The notes: a model not told the origin generated them from the sequence alone. Positions 21,405-33,639 are shown, counted from the stretch's first letter. The stretch is DNA of 64,000 nucleotides from Siphonodentalium dalli (GCA_032622095.1 CP136061.1:37701797-37765796), one strand, 5' to 3'. Numbers and translations are program-made.

Positions 21405-21945
21405 TCGAGTGGTACCACCGTGGGTGAGGGTGGGGATGGGGGTGTTTCTGGGGTATGGGGTAATTGGGGCGGGCCACCCACCTATGCCGTCAAATTGGCC
21501 GAAATCCTAACATTTCTCGAAAATGGTCCACACCAATTTCGACCCCCTCGGGTGAGGGGTGTGATGTTTCTATTGGGTTTTTGGGGCGGGCCAAAAACCC
21601 ATGCCGTAAAATTGACCGAAAGAGAGGGTGGGGGTTCTATGGTGTATTTTGGTCGGGCCACCCACTCCTGTCGTCAAATTAGCCTAAATCCTTACCGTTA
21701 TCGAAAATGGCCAATACATAGTTCACCCCTTGGTGGTACCCCCCGCTGAGGGGTGTTGGCGTTTCTATTGGGTATTTGGGGAAGGCCACCCACCAAGACA
21801 TCAAATTCTCCGAAATCCTTACCGTTTACGAAAATGTTCCATACCCCATATTCACCCCCTCCAGGTGGTACCCCGGTTGAGGTGTGGTGTTTTTAGTGGG
21901 TATTTAGGGCGGGTCACCACCCATGCCGTCAAACTGACCAAAGAT
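21405..21945 (+). repeat. About 130-bp GGGCGGGCCACCCA tandem array, five units
   Basis: 'gggcgggccacccacctatg' type words recur near 21467, 21583, 21651, 21778 and 21908. Each is followed by 'ccgtcaaattggccgaaatc' and then 'cgaaaatggtcca'. One spacing (68 bp) reflects a deletion. A single diverged unit is at 60895-61040. Partial palindromes 'ggtggtaccc' mark unit joins. Confidence 0.85.
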
Positions 21946-22189
21946 ATATATTTGTGAATAAGTAATATGGAATAAGTTCCAAAAGTCATGTTCGTCCATG
22001 ATATTAGATAATAACTAGAGGTCAGATTCCATGGAATCAGATATACTTCCATGGTATTCCATCCCATCCCATGTGAGTGTTATGCGTATATGTGTGTTCC
22101 TCTTCATGCGAATGCATATTGGTGCCTTACGATCCGATGGTGGACTTGCATTGACATTTCTAAATTTAATATATATTTTGGGACTTCTG

Positions 22190-22575
22190 TCTGTCTGTTT
22201 GTTTGTCTGTTAGCTATGGCCGGGAAAACTGCTGGACGGATTTTGACGAAATTTGATCAGTGTGGGTACTTTTGTCCAGGGAGTGTTTTGGACGGGTCGA
22301 ATCGTGACCCCCGACCTGTCCTTGGCCTTCAAAAAGGTCAATCGAAGGTCAAATCGGGTAAAACAGACGGATTTCCACGAAATTTGATACCTAGGGTTAC
22401 TTTTGTCCGGGGAGTCTTTTCGGCGGGTCAAGTCGTGACTCCGACCTGACATTGACCTTCGACATGATAAGTTCAATGTCAAATCGGGTAAAACGAACGG
22501 ATTTCGACGAAATTTGATACCTAGGAAAACTTTTGCCCGGGGAGTGTTTTGGACAGGTCAAATCGTGACACTAGG
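22190..22575 (-). repeat. AAGGTCAAGGTCAGGTC tandem array, reverse orientation
   Basis: The same family as 456-680 and 38280-38690, read on the minus strand. Units of about 130 bp carry 'ctaggtatcaaatttcgt' and 'gtccaaaacactccc'. The outer end at 22190-22235 matches the outer end of the 38-kb array (complement of 'ggccatagctaacagacaaa'), so both arrays share one defined boundary. That argues for a mobile unit rather than a local satellite. Confidence 0.88.
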
Positions 22576-22849
22576 TTACCTTTATAGTAGAGCGGACATA
22601 CCTATATAGTATATCGATGAGCATATTCGTGCATTTGCCTTGCTTCTTGAAAAGGCCGTTTGAATTTGCGTCATGAAGAGAGGGTTTGAATTTGAGTAAT
22701 ATATATCACCCGTTACAACGTTATACTCTACCAGGGTTAAACCGTCCAATCTAAATCATTAAAAAGTGTAATAATCTTGCGTTAAGATACTACTTATCAC
22801 ATCCACTGATCGAAAAGTTTTTATCTCAATATCTGATTTTCGGAGTAAT

Positions 22850-23445
22850 TTTCCCCATTTGATCTTCGGTGGAATTTGCCAAATCTGAACTCACCGACAC
22901 AAACACTCCCTTGAGCAGGTTGCGTTTATATTAGAGAGGTCAAATTTTGGAGGGATACCTACAGTATACCGGCTTAAGTACCACCGCATTAAACTCGCTC
23001 CTTTATTAGCCTATTTAGATTTGGGGCTAAAAATAGGTTAGTGATAGACTACTTCAGTATACATATTTATGTTATATAGCGTTTTTACGAGTAAACCGTT
23101 GGTTCTGAAATTTAGAAAATCGCACTGTAGATGCGCGTGAACACTACCTATCAGATGTACTCGTAAAAAAAATTTATCTTGATGTTTGAATCCCCCCCCC
23201 CCTTTGCAATTTCGTGAAATTTTCCAAAAGTCCCAACCCACCCCGACTCGCATTCTCCGTTGGACAGGTTACTTTTAAATTATAGCGATCAAACTTTTGG
23301 CACGTACATACAGTATGTCAACGTACCTGCTGCGACATTATATTGTTCTTTAATTAGCCGGTTTGGATTTGGCGGGAAAATTAGTGCAATATTTACGTAC
23401 CTCGTAACGCGGAAAGTGCTGGGAAAAAACATTTTTAACCGGTAT
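22850..23445 (+). repeat. Two diverged tandem units of about 344 bp
   Basis: 22850-23090 and 23195-23440 align by eye. Examples are 'ctcccttgagcaggttgcgt' with 'ctccgttggacaggttactt', and 'ttagcctatttagatttggg' with 'ttagccggtttggatttggc'. The interval also holds a C9 run at 23192. No gene is seen. Confidence 0.6.
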
Positions 23446-23570
23446 ATTCGGGTCAGGATTACTCGTCCAATTCGGAATATGCGATAAAAAATTTAGAGCT
23501 CTGCAATTATATAAAAAAAATAAATAAAAAATAAAACCTCGGTTTATTCATTCTGGTGTAAAATGTGTCT

Positions 23571-24090
23571 CTATTTATGTGCGGTAACTCCTCAGGGAAA
23601 GCACGGACACAAGTTTTGATGCCCGTGGGCAGTAGGGCATATCGAGGTGTGCATACGGTCCAATTTTCGATGCTCTGCTCCTTATAATTTCCGAGATAAT
23701 AAAATGACATTTTTTCATATAAAGGGAGATAACTCCGCGGGGAAACGCGGACAATATTTGTTATATGAAAAAAAGTTAGAACTCATTAGCCCCAACATAC
23801 GTACCAACTTTTAGTTTGCTACTCCTCATACTTTCAGATATTAGGGCTTCGCAAAATCGTGGAGTATAATAATAATAATAATGAAAAATAATCGAAAAAG
23901 GGCCATAACTCTGTCTAGAAACTTTGGACCGGTATGCGGATACCTTTATTTGTAGTAGACCTTAGATGCCTACATTCGCTATAGATTTCGCGTTCCTACT
24001 GCAATTAGTTTCTGAGTATTTCAAAATAAACGGAAAACGACCTCAGTACAAAAACAATATACTTCCTTGGTTACACCATGGAAGTATAAT
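23571..24090 (+). repeat. 520-bp duplicated block, copy 1
   Basis: Almost identical to 25298-25817. I counted about three mismatches, so they are about 99% identical. It contains 'aaagggagataactcc', a motif abundant in molluscan genomes, and an (AAT)n tract near 23870. It ends in a 13-bp hairpin, TATACTTCCTTGG and CCATGGAAGTATA, at 24059-24089. Confidence 0.95.
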
Positions 24091-24099
24091 AATAGGGAA

Positions 24100-25165
24100 C
24101 ATCACGAGCTGAAATAATTGCAGTTTAGGGGCGGAAAATATGAATTAGGATGGTTATATGTTGTCCTAACATGTGTGGGTTGATCTCAAATGTGTGAAAG
24201 TGTCCCCACCCCTGCCGCGAAATTGGGTGACGGGATTGGGAAATTGTCAACAGTGGCCCAAACTGCGAAGTTTGAGGGCCTGTAACTCCGTTATTTTCCA
24301 ATGGATTTTAAAATTGTTTTTAGTTTTGTAATCTCCTACTTACCTAGATTGTATGTTATAAATGTCATCTGATTCGGAGACGAATAGCATTCTGTTTATT
24401 GGAAAAAATATGGGGCCAAATTAAAACTTTGAGGGCCCAAATCTCCGCCTTTTTTAACGGATTTACGATCTGTTTTCAGTTTTGTGTTCAACGTGTATGG
24501 TAGATGCTATATGCCAAGTTTCATATGATTCGGAGACGAAATAAATTTTGGTATTGTTGACCACCCCTCCCGTGACCCACAACACTAAACCGACACTGGC
24601 AAAATTTGGCACACCGCGTGCTCTCTTCAGCCTGCACGCATTGGCGTATCAGATGACATTCAAAGTTCGACATCTTCGGAGGAGATGTGTTATCAAGCAC
24701 ATGGGCCCAGACTTGCATATTTTGAAGGCCCGCAACTCTGTCAGTTTTTAATGGTTTTCGAAATTCTTTCAGTTTCTAGATCGGCTGTTGCTGTGGATGT
24801 TATATTCCAAGTTTCATCTGATTCGGAGGCGAATAATATTCTGGCACCATAAATCACCCCTCCCCAGAACCACAATAATGAACAGACACTGGCAAAATTT
24901 GGCACACACCGAGCACTAGTTATTCTGGATACTTAGAAGTGTGTCACTATCTCCAATGTTTGTCCGTTTTAAAGGAGATACGGCGACAAGCCGATTGCCC
25001 CAAAAATATAGTTTTTGAGGGGCCACAACTCTGGTATTTCTACTCAGATTTCAAAAATCTTTCGTAATATATGATTAGCTTTACGCAGTGAAGCCATACA
25101 CGTAGATAGGTGAATTTCGTAACGAATTTTTTTTTTAATTTGGCAACCCCCCACCCCATTGTAAA
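24100..25165 (+). repeat. Four diverged units with GATTCGGAGACGAAT
   Basis: 'tttgagggcc(tg/ca)taactcc' and 'aagtttcatctgattcggag' words recur near 24265-24385, 24425-24545, 24720-24840 and 25015-25130. Later units also hold 'cactggcaaaatttggcaca' (24593 and 24888). Spacing is irregular (150-300 bp). There is no coding sequence. Confidence 0.7.
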
Positions 25166-25297
25166 AATATGAGATCGACCCTGTCCAGTTTTCGTTTTGG
25201 CACTGAACAGTCAATGAACAAGAGGACTGTGAAAATCAAATTCAGTTATCTGGAATTATACGAGAGAACAGCTGAGTACAATGAATTCGAGGTTTGC

Positions 25298-25817
25298 CTA
25301 TTTATGTGCGGTAACTCCTCAGGGAAAGCGCGGACACAAGTTTTGATGCCCGTGGGCAGTAGGGCATATCGAGGTGTGCATACGGTCCAATTTTCGATGC
25401 TCTGCTCCTTATAATTTCCGAGATAATAAAATGACATTTTTTCATATAAAGGGAGATAACTCCTCGGGGAAACGCGGACAATATTTGTTATATGAAAAAA
25501 AGTTAGAACTCATTAGCCCCAACATACGTACCAACTTTTAGTTTGCTACTCCTCATACTTTCAGATATTAGGGCTTCGCAAAATCGTGGAGTATAATAAT
25601 AATAATAATGAAAAATAATCGAAAAAGGGCCATAACTCTGTCTAGAAACTTTGGACCGGTATGCGGATACCTTTATTTGTAGTAGACCTTAGATGCCTAC
25701 ATTCGCTAGAGATTTCGCGTTCCTACTGCAATTAGTTTCTGAGTATTTCAAAATAAACGGAAAACGACCTCAGTACAAAAACAATATACTTCCTTGGTTA
25801 CACCATGGAAGTATAAT
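25298..25817 (+). repeat. 520-bp duplicated block, copy 2
   Basis: Direct copy of 23571-24090, offset 1727 bp, about 99% identical. The junctions share no flanking homology beyond the block. No clear target duplication or terminal inverted repeat was found. Confidence 0.95.
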
Positions 25818-27047
25818 TAACCGCTATACAACAAACCGTGAATTCGTCGTGATTTATATCAGAGAGCAGTGAGCACAGGTTATTCACCTGATTAGGAGAT
25901 TAAATAGTGACAACCGGGCGCGTGACCCGACAATTCATTGACAATTAGCCATAATAAACAGACAGACCACGCCTCCTATCCTTGCAATTGAACAATTGTG
26001 GCCCACAGGTAATGCAATCGACCATGTCGTCCCCGCGGTCGAGTAAAACTTAGTTTTACGACTAAAGCCCACTTAAAACAAGAAAACCATAGTCAGAAAT
26101 GGTAACGCCACCAAGATTATAGTATTACATATAAATAGAAATTATAAAAAATACATAAAATATTTTGATAACAATTGCGTTTAAACAAGTAATCCTTCAA
26201 ATTATTACTAACAAAGCAAGTAAATGACTGTGGGGTCACTCAACAGATTATAAAGACTTGGACTTAGTATACTGTAAATACTGGGACTGTATATTTTTAA
26301 ATTTTAGTCTAAAATTTAAATGAAATAATTAAAAGATAAAATTTAGCAAGTAGTAAAAGTTAATTTTATCATTTAATTTATTTTTTTGGTTAAATAAAGG
26401 AATAATTTAAATGTAAAATTTGGTTTTAAAAAAAATGATTGACCGTGGCTCTTCCAATAATTACGCGACTGACCTGGTCAATTGTTCTTAAGAAGTTGTT
26501 TTGAGAATTACTATGGAGGGACATAGTTATGGCTGTGGCTTCGCGAGTAATTGACTTGGTGACGTGATGTTAACAATCTGAACTCCAGTAAACCAAGGAC
26601 GCTCCATACCAAATATAAGGTAAATAAATAATTCTTTATAAGTTGTTTTAATATTTACTATGGAGGGAAAGAATTGTGGTGCTGGCTTCGTAACTATTTG
26701 ACCCCATTGTAACAAATATAAATATTAGTCACTCAGGCAATAGATATGTATCTATTCTGTATATTAAGTTATTGGGTCTTACGTGTCTTGAGATGTCTAA
26801 ATATGTTTTGATGGACAGATCGCGCAAACGCAAGGGACCCCGCCAATCTTATTTGTTGTGCTTCCAATTGTTGACTTATTAAATATGCACATATACTTAA
26901 GAAACAGTCGCGTGCGAAGCGCGCTCCCGTAGGTCGGTTTTTGGATGCCAGTTAATGAAAATATCATTGAAATAATCGGTTTCCCCCCAATAAACATCCA
27001 TATATTCAATATACATGTTTTTGGAGCAGAATTAGGTAGACCATATT
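25818..27047. repeat. AT-rich interval with two diverged units of about 146 bp
   Basis: 'aagttgttttgagaattactatggaggga' type sequence at 26491 recurs near 26639, and both are followed by 'ggctgtggcttcg'-like words. The remainder is AT-rich with no recognised gene. Confidence 0.55.
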
Positions 27048-27475
27048 GAACGACATAATTCTGCTGTGGTTAAGTGGTCAATTACTTTGGACATTACTGT
27101 ATGTAGATGGAGTTATCATTAGACCTCACATCCTTATATGGGATACAGTAATGCCCGAAGTAATTGACCACTTAACCACAGCAGAATTATGGGTAATTTT
27201 TCAGGATTTAAAATCCGGAAAAATTACCCACAATCTGCTGTGCTTAAGTGGTCAATTACTTTGGACATTACTGTATGTGGATGGAGTTATCATTAGACCT
27301 CACATCCTTATATGGGCTACAGTAATGCCTAAAGTAATTGACCAATTAACCACAGCAGAATTAAGGGTAATTTTTCAGGATTTAAAATCTTGAAAAATTA
27401 CCCATAATTCTGCTGTGGTTAAGTGATCAATTACTTTGGACATTACTGTATGTAGATGGAGTTAAACCTCACATC
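27048..27475. repeat. 174-bp tandem units made of nested palindromes
   Basis: 'ctgctgtggttaagtggtca' begins at 27061, 27235 (variant) and 27410. Inside each unit, the arm 'ggtcaattactttggacatt' pairs with 'agtaattgaccacttaacca' about 90 bp later. A second palindrome 'ggtaatttttcaggattta' with 'ggaaaaattaccc' follows. The array is thus alternating hairpins. A single fragment with the same words lies at 41605-41725. Confidence 0.9.
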
Positions 27476-27669
27476 AGTTTGTTGGGGATTTGGACCTTGA
27501 CTTGGGACCTTTTTTTTTTAACGCAACAAATGCGAGTACACCTTATACACAAATTTCTGATGTAGCCAGAGTTTTTATTGGATAATATTAGTTTGAAGCC
27601 TGCTTACATTTCAATATGTTGTCAGTTTTGTATTCTCTGCAGCAGCTAGAACTCGGCGCGTTGAAGCAA

Positions 27670-28480
27670 AAGTTATAAAAGAAAAATGTGTACGTAACGA
27701 GACTATAATACAAATGAAAAAATAAATTGAGGGAGGGGTGGGCATTACAGGGAACTAAGGGTTGAACCGATATAAATCTGTAGAGCGATAACGACCAATG
27801 TTGACATATTATGCATCTCAACTCTACTGTTGCAACAAGGTTATAAAATAGGGGGGGGTGTCAGAATTTTAGTCATCTCTATATAGTGCCAGAATAGTAA
27901 TTTATGGACTTCTATAGTGGTACAATACAAATTAGAATCAAATGAAAAAAAATATGTATGTAACACAACTATACCGATGAAAATAAAAATAATAATTTAG
28001 GCCGGGATAAGATGTTGGTTTGGTTATATGGACTCGGAGAAAAAGGGGTTCGTACCGATGAACTGACATAAATTAGTGGAGCGATGTTGCCATGTAATGC
28101 ATCGCGACTGTACTAAAGCAGCAATGATATAAAATTGGGGGGGCCCCGGGGGGGTCGGAAATTATCTCTATCTCTATAGATGGCACCAGAATTATATAGA
28201 AAGGAATAGCAATTGATATACGTATACGGTATACTATAGTAATACCATAGACATATAAGTACAAGTATCACGCAATAAAATATTTCGTAACGTGACTATA
28301 GCGATGAAAAAAATAAATAAATTGGACTGGGATTAGAGATTGGGTTGGTTATATGTGGATAATTGGATATGGAATTCATACCGATGAAATGATACAAATT
28401 AGTGGAGCGATAAAGACCAATGTTGACGTATAAAGTAACGCGACTGTACTGTTGCACAATTATCATGTAGAACCAGTCAA
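27670..28480 (+). repeat. Three diverged tandem units of about 270-330 bp
   Basis: 'gtaacgagactataat' (27694), 'gtaacacaactataccgatg' (27960) and 'gtaacgtgactatagcgatg' (28288) mark the units. Each is followed by 'ggttatatg', 'accgatgaa', 'agtggagcgat' and 'cgactgtact' words in the same order. Poly-G runs occur at 27851 and 28136-28153. Confidence 0.8.
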
Positions 28481-28559
28481 ATATGGACTCTGGTGCCAAT
28501 ATGGAACAGCTCAGAAAACATTTGAAGGGGCCTAAAATTTATTTAACATGGGATCTGCC

Positions 28560-28945
28560 ATACAAATCGATTTATGTTGATAAATCTCTTATTTTTCAAA
28601 ATTTTAAGCTGAGACTTGGTGTGTCTGAGTGGGATAGGTATATATTCCTAAAATGATAGGATACAGCACATAATTATGTTTTAGGTGGAAGAAATGAATT
28701 TTTTTCGATGATAAAATTTAACAATAAGTTAATATTATATAATAATAACATGGGTGGGATTTGCAAATAAAATCGATTTATGTTGACAAAACTGTCATTT
28801 TTCAAAATTTTGAGTTGAGAATTCGTGTGTCTGTGTGTAATACTTATATATTCTTAAAATGACAGAGTCCAGCGCGTAATTATGTTTTAGATGGAAGAAA
28901 TTGAATTTGTTTTCGATAACCATCTACGGCCGTACGACGGGTTTA
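28560..28945 (+). repeat. Two diverged tandem units of about 220 bp
   Basis: 'cgatttatgttgataaatct' (28568) and 'cgatttatgttgacaaaact' (28784) start matching units. Both continue with 'catttttcaaaatttt', 'gtgtgtctg' and 'taattatgttttag(g/a)tggaagaaat'. Confidence 0.85.
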
Positions 28946-29156
28946 TCGAGTACGCTATTTTATAAACAAACTTTTGTCAATAGCCGTTTTGGTCAAACTA
29001 AACCTTTTTCGACCGGGAAAGCAGATCCGAATAGTAGCTAAGATGTATTTAGATAGAATTATCAAAAGAATTTGACCGATTAGGGTGCATTTTAAAAGAA
29101 TCGAGTGGAGAAATCTTGGTGACATTTTCATAAAACACGCCGATAATTCCAAAGAT

Positions 29157-29246
29157 AAAAGATGGCGGTTATCACAATAGAACGGAGAAGACTGACGGAC
29201 ACACCTTATACGACGGAAGTAATTGTTTTAAGTTTTGCGCATGCGC
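29157..29246 (+). promoter_or_regulatory. Promoter-like module with YY1, ETS and NRF-1 type sites, copy 1
   Basis: AAAAGATGGCGG (29157-29168) resembles a YY1 site. CGGAAGT (29214-29220) is an ETS core. TGCGCATGCGC (29236-29246) is the NRF-1 palindrome. A stretch of about 34 bp, 'aagactgacggacacacctt' onward to 'cggaagta', is identical to the reverse complement of 36344-36377. No transcript is known. It could be a duplicated CpG-type promoter or the 5' end of a transposable element, since element promoters also use YY1 sites. Confidence 0.5.
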
Positions 29247-30370
29247 TAGTACGTTCTTATAGTCAGGTGCGTTTAGCGATGTCGAAAGTAAATTGTTTCC
29301 GGAGTTTAAATAAGTGTTTTATGCAGTTTCTTTCGAATGTATAGACGATGTTTGTGCATTCCACGAATGAATGAACAGCCGATTTAGTTTTTCGTGCGAA
29401 TAACTGTTAAATATCCATGTTTTTAGAAAACTCTGCTCATTTAATCCAAAAAACCCCCCGAAATTGAGTAAAAATACTCATATAAACGCAATCTCAAAAA
29501 AGTTAAATCAACTTCAGAAAAAAACCCACTGAAAATGAACGTGATCAGAAAGTGATTTGATCGGTCAACTCAGGCCAGACACAAACAGCTTTGGCGATTC
29601 GGACATAATTGTGTTCTGAGTGGTGGATTGTATTCATTAAACTGGACTCAACTCAAGACAAAAGTGTATGTGGAGACTGGAGTAGATTGACAAGGTCATA
29701 CAGATGCCAGATGACATGAACTTGCGGCAACTTCAAGTTGTGTGTATTTTGATGATTTTAACCAACACAACACCATATGCCACATATTTGACTATTCGGT
29801 TGAATTTCACAAATGTGTACAAACTTTGTGGTGGATTATGACAGCATCGGATCCTTTGGCTTTATTTAACACCGATTCGGAGCAAAAACTAATCGAGTTG
29901 ACTTCACTCTTCAGACGATTGACATGCCATGAAAAATTTCACATCAGAACAACTAAAAATTTGACCGACTCTACTTTAAATCATTCTGGATGTTCTCCAA
30001 CAACTTTGAATCATAGTTGATGTGTGAGGATATATAGGTACCTATTACCATGCATACTGACTGTACATGCATATACTATAATATGATATAGTGTGTGATT
30101 GTCAAAGTTCTACATGTAGTGGAAAGCAGATATACTCATCTATACCACAAGTTCACAGCCACAGTGTAGGGTGACTGGCACATTACTGCATGAACTATCT
30201 GATCAGAGGATAGATTGATCCATACAAATGTTTGTGTTCACTTTGGTGATGTATAGTAATACTACTATTAGAATATCTTCATTTTACACCTGACATCTTT
30301 TTTTTTACTTTTCCTGTAGTTAGGCCATGCAAAATAAATATCTAGATTATCATAGCCCCACCCCGATATG
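29247..30370. other. No gene recognised
   Basis: Downstream of the promoter-like module, short frames at 29162-29344 and 29742-30020 show no recognisable domain. The sequence is otherwise AT-rich and unique-looking. Confidence 0.4.
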
Positions 30371-30939
30371 TATGGGAGGCCAAATTCACATTCAATACTT
30401 AATTGCGCTTAAGCGTAATTAATTGTGCTTAAGCACAAGCGCAATTCATTGCGCTTAAGTGCAATTCATGGTTATATGTACATGTAACTAAACACCCCTG
30501 GTGAATAAATAGGTTTATCCACAACTTAACTCCTATTGACATATCGCATCTTGTTTTCATTGATTTGGATGGGTAGGGAGCTAGCCCAACTTCTTTATCA
30601 AAATGGCTGACTCGCAATAGTATCACCTTCTGTTTTAGTTGGAGTGACTCGTGATAGCATTATATTATCTTCAGTATATATTACTAGAGTTCCGGGAAGG
30701 AGACATCAATTCTTTGGATATAGGGATGCTGATAATATGTAATTAGGGATTATCATTGTTGAACACATACTCACAGTTGACTGTTGAGCACTTAAAATAG
30801 GTTAAAATTAGCCCAATGCTCCTCTGGTGTTGCTAGGTGATACACCAGGTCATGCCAATAGTTTATGGGTAGGTTAGACAGTAGTCACAATTACGCTTAA
30901 GCGCAATTCATTATTAAATGTGAATTTGGCCTCCCATAG
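30371..30939. mobile_element. 569-bp terminal inverted repeat element with GCGCTTAAGCG motifs
   Basis: The left end TATGGGAGGCCAAATTCACA pairs with the right end complement (30920-30939), and homology continues into 'aattgcgcttaagcgtaatt' for about 50 bp. Near the left end, GCTTAAGC palindromes are repeated at 30406, 30427 and 30450. The interior shows no coding sequence. A target duplication is not clear. Confidence 0.8.
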
Positions 30940-31829
30940 TTATGTTGGCCCGCTCCAGATGTATTTATTTTTTGTTAATATATATATATATATATACTAA
31001 ACTTCTCAAAATCGCTCCCACACCCACTCACAGTCATAGTCGAAACAGTGGATTGTGGAAATTGCCACACAAATTCCAAATACCAAGATATTGGCTCATT
31101 ATTGGGAGTATAATAGAAGAAAAAAAATTCCAAATACCAATATATTGGCTCATTATTGGGAATATAATAGCAAATTTAAATAGCAATATTGTATTGTAGT
31201 TTTGTACATATCTGTTTCACTTGTTTCCAAACCTGACTGAATGTTGGGTAAATAATGTGAATGACTTGTTTATTTTCGGTAAATACTCCATTGGAATTAA
31301 CCCTTTGATAATTTAACAAAATACTGGTAATTATATACACAAAAGGGTTGGAATCTGGTCATTGAAAATTTATGCACATTGCACAGGGTTATATTGACCC
31401 AAATAGTATCATGGGATAGATGCCGTTGATCTGAGATTACTTAAAGGGGCACTAATAAACAATTATAATTAAATAATTAATCATATACCAAAAATGGTTG
31501 GACCCTGGTCACTGGAAATTCATATACAGGGGTAAATTGATCCGGGAGATACCATTGGATAAGTTTCGTTGACCCTAAAGGGGGACATAATATATATATA
31601 TCATATTATCATATGTGATCATACATGAATATATAGAGCAATCCTTATCAAGTTATCAGCTTAGAAGACCGTTCCTTATCAACTTAGACGATATGAAGAA
31701 AAATTGACACATCGGTCAACTAACTAGGGAAATATCACGGGATAGGTGCCTTTGTTCTCAGATGACTTAAAGGGAGGGGGCTAATAAATTATATTAACAC
31801 ACAAGCCTGTGTTTATTGTGCCTGTAATC
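30940..31829 (+). repeat. TA microsatellite, 54-bp duplication and weak repeat words
   Basis: TA repeat at 30979-30996. A 54-bp direct duplication ('attccaaataccaa', 31073 and 31127) follows. Diverged words 'gggatagatgccgttgatct' (31413) and 'gggataggtgcctttgttct' (31740) recur once more at 32823, each just before 'ttaaaggg..cactaat'. Confidence 0.65.
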
Positions 31830-32600
31830 AAATTCACCCTCTGGGGATCTCATTATACCCCCTTTAAAAAAAAAATGGGGTATACTGTTTTGCACCTGTC
31901 TGTGCGTCCGTCCGTACGTCAGTACGATGTCTGTTCATGTCATAACTTGAACAGTAGTGCTCGAATCTCAATGAAATTAGGTATGGATGTTCACAACTAT
32001 GAGGACATTAAATAGATGGTTCCATCGTTTTGTTCGGATTTTCCATTCTAGAGTTATTGATCTTTGTTTATCTGGAAATGTTGGCTTTTCGGTCCGTCTG
32101 GTGTCTGTTCATGTCGAAACTTCAACAGTTGTTTTGGGATCTCAATGAAATTTGGTATGGATGTTTACTACTATGAGGACATTCAATAGAGGGTTCCATT
32201 GTTCTGTTTGGCTTTACATTCTGGAGTTATTGATCTTTGTTTATCTGGAAATGTTGGCTGTTTGGTCCATCCGATGTCTGTTCAGGTCATAACTTGAACA
32301 GTAATGCTCATATCTCAATGAAATTTTGTATGGATGTTCACCACTATGATGACATTTAATGGCACATTCAACTGTTTTGTTTTGGTTTTTTGTTCTATAG
32401 TTATTCATCTTTGTTTATATGAAAATGCTGATTTTTGGGTCCATCTGTCTGAGTATAGTAGTCATACGTTATAGATATGCCCACACTAGGCAGTATCCAC
32501 AAGGGGGTATGCACCAGACGACAGTCCATCTCTTGTTATACATGGCCTCATCTGCTATGGGAGACATAGACTCAAATTGAAGTTCCCAATTTGGGGATAT
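31830..32600 (+). repeat. Fragment of the 54.9-kb inverted-repeat element, interrupted by an insertion
   Basis: 31830-31852 ('aattcaccctctggggatct') and 32541-32600 ('ggcctcatctgctatgggag' then 'ttgaagttccc') are contiguous in the related sequence at 55028-55110. Here they are separated by the array element at 31858-32536. Confidence 0.75.
31858..32536 (+). mobile_element. 679-bp inserted element carrying three 174-bp units, TATA target duplication
   Basis: TATA lies on both sides (31854-31857, 32537-32540), and the empty site is visible at 55 kb. Units starting 'gatgtctgttcatgtcataa' lie at 31926, 32100 and 32273 (period 173-174). Each continues 'tctcaatgaaatt', 'ggatgttcac' and 'ttattgatctttgttta'. 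A 'ccccctttaaaa' start and an 'aagggggtat' word near the end form a short inverted pair. The (GTCC)n lead-in at 31903 is typical of repeats abundant in marine invertebrates. It is non-coding. Confidence 0.75.
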
Positions 32601-33639
32601 AGAGAAACTAAACCAAAAAGAAATAGAATCTATGTGAAGAAATTTCTATACAAATTTGATAATAAAGAAATTTCCACAGAAGAATGAGGCCTAATCAGAA
32701 TGAGGTTATGAATTTAGTTATACTGGGCTGTTATGCGGGATAACAATAAACGAAGAGCGCTTGTTATCAGCTCAGAAGATATATGGGAAAATTTGCACAC
32801 AGATGTAAGTTGAGGGAGTGCCATGAGATAGGTGTCATTGACCTCAGATGAATTAAAGGGGCACTAATGATTACCAATAAAGAGCGTTTATTATCAACTT
32901 AAAGTGAGAAACTAAGGGAATGTGCTAAATTCCATATTTTCTGGTCAAGTATTTTAAAAGCTATAGAAATATGAAATAAATTGAAATATGTATGCTCTAA
33001 TTTTCTCATATTAACTGTTAGTATACTAGATTGAACAAATTGTAAAATAATTGCAAAAAATTGTTGAAGAAAATTTGGGCATTTTTATCTATTTTAAAAG
33101 TTTTGGTGCACATGAAATAGAAAAAAACAACAGGTGTTTAATGTGCAAAATTATTTGAACTTTCCTCATAACAACACTTTAGTTTGAAAAAATATCATCA
33201 CAATGTGTTTGGAAATTCCCTCACTTTGTTTAATCTAGTATACTTAAAATGTTACAAGAAAAGCAGGGCATATGGATATCATTTATTGATTTACATGATC
33301 TCAAATGAAATATGGCATTTCATCACACAAGTTCTATTTCAGTGGCAAATTGGGCTAAGTCCATACCATGGAACACACATTTTGTCTTCATGTTTTTGCA
33401 CAATCTGGTCAGAAAATTACTAAAACAACAAATTAGCCCTTCATGTGTTTGCACAATCTAGTCAGAAAATTACTAGAACAATGATTAGCCCTTCATTTTA
33501 TCTAGTTCGTGGAATACTTGAACATTGCAAAGTTTTGTTCTGTAATCAGTAAAAGTAAGATCTACAAAACAGACTTGCAATTGGAAGGATTTGTGAATTT
33601 GATTCTTGTTGATTTTTAGTATGTTGTTTATATTAGATT
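32601..33639. other. No gene recognised; AT-rich
   Basis: A short direct duplication occurs at 33396-33490: 'cttcatg...tttgcacaatct(g/a)gtcagaaaattacta(a/g)aaca' appears twice, about 44 bp apart. The remainder is AT-rich without domains. Confidence 0.5.
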
